Source: Deltaproteobacteria bacterium
GTDB taxonomy: Bacteria; Myxococcota_A; Bradymonadia; REDH01
Assembly: GCA_013205435.1 (NCBI GenBank)
Contig: JABMMX010000282.1
Location: 1 to 32,801 of the forward strand
Reading direction: 5' to 3'
Length of the DNA: 32,801 nucleotides
Both the position numbers and the translations under genes were made by a program. This document shows, piece by piece, positions 7,278-16,700 of the stretch (position 1 is the stretch's first letter; each line of letters starts with the position of its first letter). The notes below the pieces were generated by a model. The model was not told where the DNA came from. It did not search any database and saw nothing but the letters and a program-made list of their open reading frames with translations.

Positions 7278-8612
7278 TCAGAGCCCGCCCGATTCGCTGT
7301 CCAGCAGGTCGGCGAACTGGGCCACCAGCTGCTCCACCTCTGATTGCGAGACCACCGTCGTCTTGTAGTTGAAGTTGAAGCTCACCACGCCCTCGCAGCG
7401 CGTTACTGTCAGCACGATGCCCGTGCGCGGCGTGGTCGGCGTCGAAATGAGCGCGCCCGTCACCCGCCACCCCTCGCCGGCGATGGTCGGGATCGGGATG
7501 GCCAGCATGTTGCTCAGGTTGAGGTTGATGACTGTGGGCCCGGCCGAAAAGAGCATCTTGCGCAGGTCGCCCATCCGGAGCGACAGCACCATCCACCGCT
7601 CCACCAGGTAGCGCCGTAGATGGGCCCGTCGCACTGCCTGCGCGCGGAGCTGCAGGTGGGCAGTCATCATGAGCGCGCGGGCGTCGCCGACCTGATCGAG
7701 CCGCAGGTCGATGATGAAGCTCGAAAGGTGGTTTGCAAAGGAGTCGAATCCGCTTCGGGGCCGCGTCTCGGCAATGAGCGTCATGTTCACCCGCTGCGGC
7801 TGCTCGCCGAGCTGGGCGTGCCACCGCCGGTTGGACTCGAAGAGCCAGGCGATGATGAGCGCGTTGAGGTTGGCGCCCGCAGCCTTTGCCGTCGCGGCCC
7901 GCGCATCGAGCAGGGCTGCGGGCCGTGTGAGGTGCAGCGTCCGGTTGCTGCCCGTGTAGTCGAGGCTCCGGTTCTGGCGCAGCTCCGAAACCGGCTTCCG
8001 GATGCCGGCCCAGAGGCCTCGGAGATACTCCCAGATGCCGCCCACGAAGAGGCGCCGCTGCTCCCACGGCGAAAGCGCGAGCGCCTCGAGCTCCGCGCGG
8101 CGAGGGTAGGGCGCAGCGACCGCGATAGCCTCTCCCCGCTCAGCGGCACCGATGAAGGCGGCCAGCTCCGTCAGCAGCGTCAGCATGGCGCGTCCGTCGG
8201 CCAGGCCGTGATGCTGTTTCACAAAGAGCCGTTGCCCCTGTGGCAGGGTTGCGAGCACCACCTCGAAACCGCCTTCCGATGTGAGGTCGATGAACCGGTC
8301 GCAGAGCCGGTGGCGAAGTGCGGTGAGCGCCCCATCGTCGGCGACATCGACCTGCTCAAACGGGATCTCCGCATCGCGCAGCAGCCAGACCCAGCGCTTG
8401 GCGGTGGCTGCGTCGCCCTCGGACGGCGCGACCGTGGCGGTGAGCAGCGGGAAGCGGAGCGCCAGCAGCCGCAGCGCCTCACGCAGCGCCGGCGTCGGGA
8501 GGTGGCCCTCGAGCACCAGCTCCCAGGTAGGAGCATTCGAGGTGCCCTGCGCGGCCTCCGTCGCCGCAAAGCAGACCTTGTCGAGGAAGTCGAAGGGGAG
8601 GGTGCGCTGCAT
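7278..8612 (-). CDS. WS/DGAT-type O-acyltransferase
   Basis: The protein has 444 residues from the ATG at 8612, preceded by AGGAGG with a 4-5 nt gap. The frame stays open to 8813, but the extra part overlaps the divergent NifU-like gene and is rejected. The catalytic motif HHGLADG (His134-His135-x3-Asp139-Gly140) is intact and sits after a VKQ strand, as in wax ester synthase/diacylglycerol acyltransferases and other CoA-dependent condensation-fold enzymes. The second half contains an NLSNM-type segment and a PRTG/ITVTRCEG strand seen in the C-terminal WES domain. The reaction would be transfer of an acyl chain from acyl-CoA to a fatty alcohol, diacylglycerol or another hydroxyl acceptor. The acceptor is unknown. 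Its neighbours (PHA-granule-type protein, lipase) fit lipid storage. Confidence 0.8.
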   Translation of the reverse strand: MQRTLPFDFLDKVCFAATEAAQGTSNAPTWELVLEGHLPTPALREALRLLALRFPLLTATVAPSEGDAATAKRWVWLLRDAEIPFEQVDVADDGALTALRHRLCDRFIDLTSEGGFEVVLATLPQGQRLFVKQHHGLADGRAMLTLLTELAAFIGAAERGEAIAVAAPYPRRAELEALALSPWEQRRLFVGGIWEYLRGLWAGIRKPVSELRQNRSLDYTGSNRTLHLTRPAALLDARAATAKAAGANLNALIIAWLFESNRRWHAQLGEQPQRVNMTLIAETRPRSGFDSFANHLSSFIIDLRLDQVGDARALMMTAHLQLRAQAVRRAHLRRYLVERWMVLSLRMGDLRKMLFSAGPTVINLNLSNMLAIPIPTIAGEGWRVTGALISTPTTPRTGIVLTVTRCEGVVSFNFNYKTTVVSQSEVEQLVAQFADLLDSESGGL

Positions 8613-8721
8613 GGCGCCTCCTAGACCCGGGCGCGGGTCGCTGTCGAGCGCGCCCGCCTTGCGCGCTACCGCTCTGGTGTGCAAAGGGGCGCCACACGTC
8701 CGACCCAAGCAGGAGAGTCCC

Positions 8722-9012
8722 ATGCGCCGCCGCATCCAGAAGCTCATCATCGAACAGATCAACCCCGCCGTCGCCAGCCATGGGGGCGAGGTCCACCTCG
8801 TCGACCTCGTCAATTCCGTGGCCTACATCCGCCTCTCCGGCGGCTGCCAGGGCTGCTCGAGCTCCAACGCGACGCTGAAGAATGGCATCGAGCGGCTCAT
8901 CCGCGAAGAGCTCCCTGAGATCACGCAGGTGGTCGACGTGACAGACCACGAGGCCGGCGAGAAGCCCTACTTCGCGCAGGGTAACGAAGGCAGCAGCCCG
9001 GTCGTCCGTTGA
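8722..9012 (+). CDS. Stand-alone NifU-like (Nfu) Fe-S scaffold domain protein
   Basis: The protein has 96 residues from an ATG at 8722 with AGGAGA upstream. It consists of one NifU C-terminal domain: a helix (RRRIQKLIIEQINPAVASHGG), then EVHLVDLVNSVAYIRLSGGCQGCSSS with the conserved CxxC pair (Cys42, Cys45), then the TLKNGIERLIREELPEI helix and a VVDVTDH strand. This domain assembles or carries a [4Fe-4S] cluster between two monomers and hands it to target proteins in the cytoplasm. It lacks the A-type domain of E. coli NfuA, as is common for short Nfu proteins. Its stop codon overlaps the TTG start of the following lipase gene (TTGA), so the two are translationally coupled although their functions seem unrelated. 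Confidence 0.9.
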   Translation: MRRRIQKLIIEQINPAVASHGGEVHLVDLVNSVAYIRLSGGCQGCSSSNATLKNGIERLIREELPEITQVVDVTDHEAGEKPYFAQGNEGSSPVVR

Positions 9013-10457
9013 TCCGCTTCGCTCTCACGCTGCTGCTCGGCCTGGTCCTCACGGGCTGCGCCGACGAGGCCAAGCCGGCAGAGACGGCCGACACCGGTTC
9101 GGGCGAGGGTTCGGGCTTAGGTGATGGCTCGGGTTCGGGCGATGGTTCGGGGGAGGGCTCAGGGACCGTAGCCTACCAGCCGCCAGACGCGCCGCTCTAC
9201 GAGAGCCCCGCGAGCCGCTTCCCCGCCTCCGACTGTGATCGGACGCTCAACCCGATCGTCTTTGTGCATGGCTTTCTGGCCTCGGGTGACACCTGGGAGA
9301 GCTTCGCCCGCAGGTTTGCCTCCAACGGTTACTGCGCCGACCTCCTCTTTGCCTTCGACTGGAACACGGTAACCCGCGCCCCCTCGACGCTGAACGACCT
9401 CGACGCCCTCATCGACCGTGCGATCGCGGCGAGCGGCGCGACGCAGGTCGACCTCGTCGGCCACTCTGCGGGCGGCGGCATCGGCTACGACTACCTCGCC
9501 AACCCTGCCCGTGCAGCCAAGGTCGCCCACTATGCCCACATCGCCAGCGTGGTGAAGGCTGCGCTGCCCGGTCCCGAAGGTTCGGGGGTCGAGACGCTAC
9601 AGCTCACCTCGCCCGCCGACTTTGTGGTGACCGACAGGGCCGATATCCCGGGGGCGACCAACACGGTGCTCGACGAGCTTGACCACTACGCGGTCGCCAC
9701 CGCTCCAGCCTCCTTTGCGGAGCTCTACACCTTCTTCCGCGGCGCAGCGCCCGCCACGCTGGAGGCCACCGACGAGCCCGTCCCCTACATCTCCGGGCGC
9801 GTCGTGTCGCTTGGGGAGAACAAGCCTACGGTCGGTGCATCGGTGTCGATCTACGAGGTGGATGCAGAGACCGGCCTTCGCCTGACCCCGCTCCCCGAGG
9901 CCCGCTTCCTGGTCGGCGAGGAGGGCACCTTTGGCCCCTTCATCGGCGCCCGCGACACCTTCTACGAGTTCGAGGTCTGGCCGGCCGACCCGCGCGCCAT
10001 ACCCGTCCGCTACTTCCGGCGCCCCTTTGAGCGCTCTGCCGGTCTGGTCTATCTCCGCACCTTTCCCGGCCCCGGCAGCCTCGCGGCCTCCTTCCTGACG
10101 GCCGTGAAGTTCGACGATCGGGCCAGCACGGTTGTCGTCTTCGGAGGCGATGGCGCCTTCCTGGCCGGTCGCGACACCCTCACATTGAACGGCACCAACA
10201 TCGCGACCGAGGATGTGGCCTCTGCTGCAGACAGCACCATCGCCCTCTTCGCCTACGACACCAACCTGAACCAGACGACCGAGGCGACGCCGGTGGGGCT
10301 CTTTGAGAGCTTCCCCTTCCTGGCCGCGATGGATGTCTATGTGCCGCCCGTGGCGGAACAGCCGGTCGAAATGCAATTTGGCACACAAAAGATCGTCATG
10401 CCCGGCAGCCCGGCCCGAGCGCGTGGCGCCCTGATCGCGGTCTTCGAGCGGTACTGA
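9009..10457 (+). CDS. Secreted lipase/esterase lipoprotein with C-terminal beta domain
   Basis: The protein has 482 residues and a TTG start that overlaps the nfu-like stop. It begins with a lipoprotein signal (LVLTGC, Cys17) and a Gly-Ser-Asp/Glu spacer (about residues 29-52). The alpha/beta-hydrolase part shows the oxyanion strand PIVFVHGF (82-89), the nucleophile elbow GHSAGG (Ser153), and candidate acid and base residues SPADFVV (Asp204) and LDHYAV (His226). This is a complete triad in lipase order. The remaining roughly 230 residues are beta-rich (GRVVSLGENKPTVGASVSIY onward) and resemble the C-terminal domain of lipases such as that of Archaeoglobus; this comparison is from memory. The enzyme would hydrolyse lipid or polyester esters at the cell surface. 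Confidence 0.82.
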   Translation: MIRFALTLLLGLVLTGCADEAKPAETADTGSGEGSGLGDGSGSGDGSGEGSGTVAYQPPDAPLYESPASRFPASDCDRTLNPIVFVHGFLASGDTWESFARRFASNGYCADLLFAFDWNTVTRAPSTLNDLDALIDRAIAASGATQVDLVGHSAGGGIGYDYLANPARAAKVAHYAHIASVVKAALPGPEGSGVETLQLTSPADFVVTDRADIPGATNTVLDELDHYAVATAPASFAELYTFFRGAAPATLEATDEPVPYISGRVVSLGENKPTVGASVSIYEVDAETGLRLTPLPEARFLVGEEGTFGPFIGARDTFYEFEVWPADPRAIPVRYFRRPFERSAGLVYLRTFPGPGSLAASFLTAVKFDDRASTVVVFGGDGAFLAGRDTLTLNGTNIATEDVASAADSTIALFAYDTNLNQTTEATPVGLFESFPFLAAMDVYVPPVAEQPVEMQFGTQKIVMPGSPARARGALIAVFERY

Positions 10458-10743
10458 TTCGATCGGCTCGCGCAGTGGTGCGTTGAGGCGGAAGAGCGCA
10501 TTCCCTGTGGCCCGTTTGTCACACGACGCGCGTGACGCGGTGCCGATAACGCGGCGCGCAACGGCCAACCTTTCGGGATTGCTCGCGAATCTGCGTGCAA
10601 ATCTCCCGCACAAAATTTCCTCTGCGGAGGGAATAGAGCTCAAAAATTGTCACAAAATCGTCTCTTGACCGTTTGACGAGCATCCCGAACAACCCTAGCG
10701 CGAGTAGATAGGGTGACCGAAACTGCCCTGATTGGAGGTTTGC
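10458..10743 (+). promoter_or_regulatory. Upstream region of the giant surface-protein gene
   Basis: This 286-nt gap is the longest non-coding stretch. It changes from GC-rich to locally AT-rich at about 10610-10665. Possible -35 boxes are TTGACC (10665-10670) and TTGACG (10673-10678), but no convincing -10 hexamer follows at 16-18 nt. An inverted repeat GTCAC-9 nt-GTGAC (10518-10536) is a candidate operator. GGAGG at 10734-10738 is the ribosome-binding site and fixes the ATG at 10744. No terminator hairpin for the lipase gene is evident. Confidence 0.4.
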
Positions 10744-13700
10744 ATGCGTCCGTGGATTCTTTCGTTGTCTCGAGCGGGAACGGCTATCGGCTTGGTATCG
10801 CTCACCTTGGTAGGTTGTGACTCTGGATCTCCCGAACTGGAGAGCCAAACGACGCCGGTCGCTTCAGCGCCCGACGGCGGCATTGTCGCACCCGATGCTT
10901 CCACGCCCACCCCGGTTGGGGCCACGAACCTGCGGAGCGGAGAGATCCGGCTCGCAGACTTCCAGGGCCACTACGACGGCACCCAGTTCGTCATCGATTC
11001 CATCAAGCCCGCGGCTGAGCCCGTCGAGGGCTTCGGTCTCATGTCACGCGAGCAGCAGCTCTGCATCCTGAACGTCGTCCAGGACGGCATTCCCGGCAGC
11101 GGCCCAGCCAACTCGCTGGAGCTCGTAACGGAGAGCCAGGCGCGCAACGGTGCCTGTCCTGCGCCCTACGACACGGTGCCCTCGCTCTGCGCGAATGTTA
11201 CCCTTCGCTCCTTCTACACGGATCGCACCCGGACAGATGTCTACGTGCGCATCAACAGTCTTACGACGCCGCTCGCAAACCCGGTGCTCAACAGCGCAGT
11301 TTCAACCCCTGGCCTCCCCTCCGGTCTGGGCATCTTCTCCTACGGCAACCTCGGCCTTGCCGGCTCGCCCCAGGCGGCTGCCTCCCGCGACTGGGTCTTC
11401 CAGACGTCGGGCGCCTCCTTCAGCTTCACCGGCAGCGTCGTTACCAACATGGCGGAGTTCGCCAATGGTCTCGACGACGACTGCGACCTCCGCGTGGACG
11501 AGGGCATCGCCAACTACGCCGACGGCATCGCCTGTGTCGACAACACCGACTGCACCAGCACCCTCTGCCAGGGCGGCATCTGCGCCCCAACCACCTGCTC
11601 CAACGGCGCGCCCGACGCGGGCGAGACCGACATCGACTGCGGCGGCATCTGCGGCGCCTCCTGCGTTGGCGACAAGATCTGCACCGCCGGCACCGACTGC
11701 ATCACCGGCCAGTGCCCCGCAGGCCTCTGCCTCGGCTCCACCGGCGACGTCTGCGCGGGCAACCCCTCCTGCGTCAATCAGGTCTGCAATCCGAACATCG
11801 CGGTCACCTCGGAGCCGCTGACCTTTGCCCCCGAGACCGTGGGCCCCAACGCTGTGACGGTGACGCAAGTCGACGGAGACCCGCTGGGTGATGATACCGT
11901 ATCCAGCGCCATTCCGCTCGGCTTTGGCTTCAACTTCTACGGAAACCAGTTCACCAACATTTACGTGTCCGACAACGGCTGGGTCTCTTTCACGGCTCCC
12001 GCCTTTTCTACCGCGTTCCGCTCAGCCATCCCGAGCACCAGTACGCCCAACAACCTGATCGCGGCCTGGTGGTCCGATCTCGATCCCGATGGCACGGAGA
12101 CCATCACCTACTTCACGACTGGCACTGCGCCCAACCGCAAGTTCATCGTCAACTATGGAGCTGTTCCGACCTATACCTTTCCCGACACGACTGTCACCGC
12201 GCAGATTGTTCTCTCGGAGGGTAGTAACACCATCGACATCCACTGCACGGATTGCAGCAACCCGGGTACGCAGCAACGCACGCAGGGCGTCGAGAATGCG
12301 ACTGGCACCGCTGGGCTGGCCACCGCGGGCGTGAACAACGCCATCGCCACCAAGACCAACACCTCCATCCGCTTCAACACCGTCACCCAGGATGGCTTCT
12401 GCGCCGCGGCCAGCTGCACCGACGCCGTCGATAACGGCAACGAGACGGGCGTGGATTGCGGTGGCCTCTGCGGCAGCAACTGTGCAGACGGCATCACCTG
12501 CAACGTCGGTGCCGACTGCCTCCGCGGCAACTGCGCCGCCGGTATCTGCGTCTCCTGCTTCGACGGCATCAAGAATCAGACCGAAGGCGACACCGACTGC
12601 GGCGGCGCCTGCGCCCTCCGCTGCGGCTCCAGCCAGACCTGCAACATTACGGCGGACTGCATCTCCGGCATCTGCGACGCCTCCAACATCTGCGTGCCGA
12701 CCGGCGACCCGGGCGATGCCTGCGCGAGCGACAACGACTGCGACAGCAAGGTCTGCGACGCCGGCGGCCCCGGCTCGCAGGGCGGCTACCCGCTCAACCT
12801 CAACGGTCTCATCACGGACGGCAATCCTGCGGTCAACAGCTTCGGCGGCCCGCTAGGGGACGACCAACTGAGCGCACCCTACCCCATTGGCTTCAACTTC
12901 CCCTTCTACGACACCACGCAGACTCAGGTGGTTATCTCGTCGAACGGCTGGCTGACCTTCGGTTCGGCGACCGGCTCATTCGCCTCCACGATCCCGTCGA
13001 CCTCCACGCCCAACGGCGTCGTCTCCTTCTTCGGACGCGACCTCGACCCCAGGGACGGTGGTACGATCACCTATGCGACGGTGGGCACCGCGCCCAACCG
13101 CGAGTTCCTTGTGAACTACAACAACATCCCGGACTTCGGCGGATCCGACCACGGCCCCATCACGGTGCAGGTCGCGCTTCAGGAGACCACGGGCTACATC
13201 GACATCCGCTGCGTCAGCTGCGTGTCGAACACCTCAACCGCCATTATGGGCATCGAGAACATGGCCGGCACCCTCGGCATCCCGATGCCCGGCGCCGCCT
13301 ACTCGGCGGCCCGAAACCTTACGAATACCAGCATCCGCTTCCAGACCGTCACCCGTGTGGTCGGCGTCTGCCTTGCACCCACCTGCTCGGACGTGACGTC
13401 TAACCAGGACGAGTCGGGCATCGACTGCGGCGGCGCAGTCTGCACGACGCGCTGCGCTGGCGGCCAGGCCTGCATCGCCGGTGGTGACTGCACGAGCACC
13501 CGCTGCGAGAACGCGGTCTGCTCCACCTGCACCGACGGCATCAAGTCCGGCACCGAGACCGACATCGACTGCGGCGGCGTCTGCGGCTCCACCTGCATCG
13601 ATACCAAGATCTGCAGCGTCAACGCCGACTGCGCCTCCAACCGTTGCGAGGGTGGCATCTGCACCTCCTGCACCGACGGCGTGAAGAACGGCAGCGAGAC

Positions 13701-16700
13701 CGACCTGGACTGCGGCGGCGTCTGCGGTGGCACATGCAACTTTGCAGAGGTCTGCTTGGTTGCCGGGGACTGCTTCACCAACAACTGCACGGCCGGCAGC
13801 TGCGGCAAGGGCGCGACCGGCGCCAACTGCGGTGGCCCCGTGGACTGCGACAGCCAGGTCTGCGTGCCGGGCATCGCGAAGGGCGCGAGCGACACCGCGG
13901 CAACCTACGCGCTTGTCCCGACGGCCGGCTTCGCGCCGGTGACCTTTCCTTCCTCGGATGACAGCTCAACGCTGCTCCAGATCGGCTTCTCCTTCCCCTT
14001 CTTCACGGGGACCTTCACGGAGCTCTCGCTGAGCACGAACGGCCTCTTCCAGTTCGGCGGAACCGCCTCGAACAGCTACTCGGCCGCACTCGGTTCCACG
14101 GCCACGCCGAACAACTTCGTCACCTTCTTCAACAAGGACCTGACGGTGGCCGGCGCGACCATCACCTCGGGAACCGTGGGCACGGCGCCGAACCGCAAGT
14201 TCGTCATCGATTTTCAAGACCTCGCAGACTACGGCGGCTACGACCACGGCCCCGTTAGCCTCCAGATCCAGCTCAACGAGAGCACGGGCTACATCGACCT
14301 GATGTACACCAACGCCGACTCCGGTCTCGACACGCTGCGCATCGGCGCCGAGGGCCCCTCCGTAGGCGGCGCGACGCCCGACTTCATTGCGCTCGATGGC
14401 TACAACCCAGGTTCGACGGCCTTCGTCAACAAGGCGGTTCGCCTCGGCACCTTCAACCAGTACCCCGGCCTCTGCGCCGCGCCGAACTGCTCGGACGCAA
14501 CCAAGAACCAGGCCGAGACCGACATCGACTGCGGCGGCCAGTGTGGCGCTGTTTGCACCATTGGTAAGGGTTGCAGCACGGTTGGAGACTGCGACCCCGG
14601 CGCAGCGGGCGTGGCCGAGTGCCTGCTCGTCGGCACCGCCACGATCTGCATGAACTGCGGCGATGGCACCAAGAACGGCAACGAGGCCGACGTGGACTGC
14701 GGCGGCTCCTGCGCCACCGACTGCGTCTCGGGCCAGACCTGTGGCGGCAACAACGACTGCGATAGCAACCTCTGCGTTGGCGGCCTCTGCGCGGGGTGCG
14801 CCGACGCCACCCAGAACGGCACCGAGACCGATGTGGACTGCGGCGGCGCAGATTGCGGCCCCTGCTTCGGCGGCAAGATCTGCGTTGCAGACGGCGACTG
14901 CCTGTCGGCCTCCTGCGTTGGCGGCTTCTGCGCGCTCGGCGCAACCGCCTCCTCCTGCAGCCAGGGCGATCAGTGCCTCAACGGCGTCTGCGGCGGCGGC
15001 ACCATCCCCTCTGCAAACGGCGTGGCGGTCACCTGGAACCCAGACGCATCGCTGAATGCTGTGACCGCCGGAGCCCGCGCCTCCAGCACCATCGGTGGAA
15101 CCTCCAAGCTTGGCGATACGACCATCACACCGGCGATCCCGCTTGGCTTTACCTTCCGCTATTTCGACCAGCTCTACACGACGGCGCGCATCACCGGAAA
15201 CGGTTGGCTCTCGTTCACCGCGACCTTCTCAAGCGACAACCCACCGTTCCTGTCGCCGAGCACATCTACCCCGAACGCAATCATCGCCCCCTTCTGGTTC
15301 GATGCGAACCCCTCGGCCGGTGACGCGAACACCGATGTCCGATACCTCACCACGGGCACGGCTCCCAACCGGAAGTTCATCGTGAACTGGATCAATGTGC
15401 CCAGCTATTACGCCTCGACCGACAAGGCGACCTTTCAGGTCATCATCTACGAGAACGGCGGGTATGTGGACATCAACTGCAAGGACTGCACGGTCAACTA
15501 TTCGCAGTCGAAGGCTCAGATCGTAGAGAATGCGGCAGGCACGCAGGCCTTCTCCGCCTACTCGCTCAACAACTCGACCACCTTCAGCACCCCCAACCAG
15601 ACGGCGAAGCGCTACTTCACCAACGCGACCAACGGCGCCTCCTGCGTTGCACCCACCTGCAACGACGGCGTGAAGAACCAGGGCGAGACCGACACCGACT
15701 GCGGCGGCGCAGCCTGCGGCGCCACCTGTGCTCCGACCAAGATCTGCGCAGCCGACACCGACTGCGGTGGCCTCGGCGCCTCCTGCGCTGCCGGCGTCTG
15801 CCGCAACTGCGCCGACGGCGTATTGAATGGCACGGAGACAGCCCTGGATTGCGGCGGCCAGTGCGGCGCGACCTGCGGCGGCGGCCTTGCCTGTAACTTG
15901 GGCACGGATTGCGCGACGAGCGGCTGCACGGGCGGCCTCTGCAACCTTGGTGCGACGGGCGAGCTCTGCACCTTGGGCAACCAGTGCGCCAACGGCGTCT
16001 GCTCAACCCCTGCTCCGGTGGCCATCACCACCGCTCCTGACGCAGCGTCGCTCGGCAACATCACGGCCGGCACGCAGGCCACCTCGTTCGGTTCGAAGCT
16101 GGGCGACTCGGGTCACTCCGACGCCGTCACGCTTCCGTTCGCCTTCAATTTCTTCGGCACGACTTACCCGAGCGTGAAGATCAACGGTAACGGTTGGATC
16201 AGCTTCGATTTGGCATCGACCAACAGCCACAATGCTCCGACCACCTCGCCCTCTTCCTTCAACCCGAATGCCGTCATCGCGGGCTTCTGGTTCGACGCCG
16301 AGGCGACGATAAGCGCAAGCTCCGACGTGCGCTACACCACCGTAGGTACCGCACCCAATCGGAAGTTCATCGTGAACTACGTGGCGCTTCCCTACTGGTT
16401 GAACGCTTCCGACACCGTAACGTTCCAGATCGCCCTCAACGAGGGTGAGAATACCGTCGACATCTTCTGCTCGGATTGCACCCTGGCGACCACCGGTACG
16501 ACCAAGGCACAGGTCCTCGAGAATGGCGCCGGCACGGTCGCTCGGTCGGCCTACTCCCTGAGCGCCTCGTCGTCCTTCAGCATCCCGAACAACACCGGCT
16601 TCCGCTACAACACCGGCTCCATCAAGGCCTGCCAGGCGCCGACCAACACGGACGGAGTGAAGAACGGGACCGAGACCGACACCGACTGCGGCGGGACCTC

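Noticed and set aside
8613-8813. N-terminal extension of the WS/DGAT-type protein
   Set aside because: It overlaps the divergent NifU-like gene and its ribosome-binding site, and the AGGAGG before 8612 marks the true start.
10665-10693. A sigma-70 promoter TTGACC-17-AACAAC
   Set aside because: The -35 is fair, but the -10 matches at only three of six positions, so I do not call a specific promoter.
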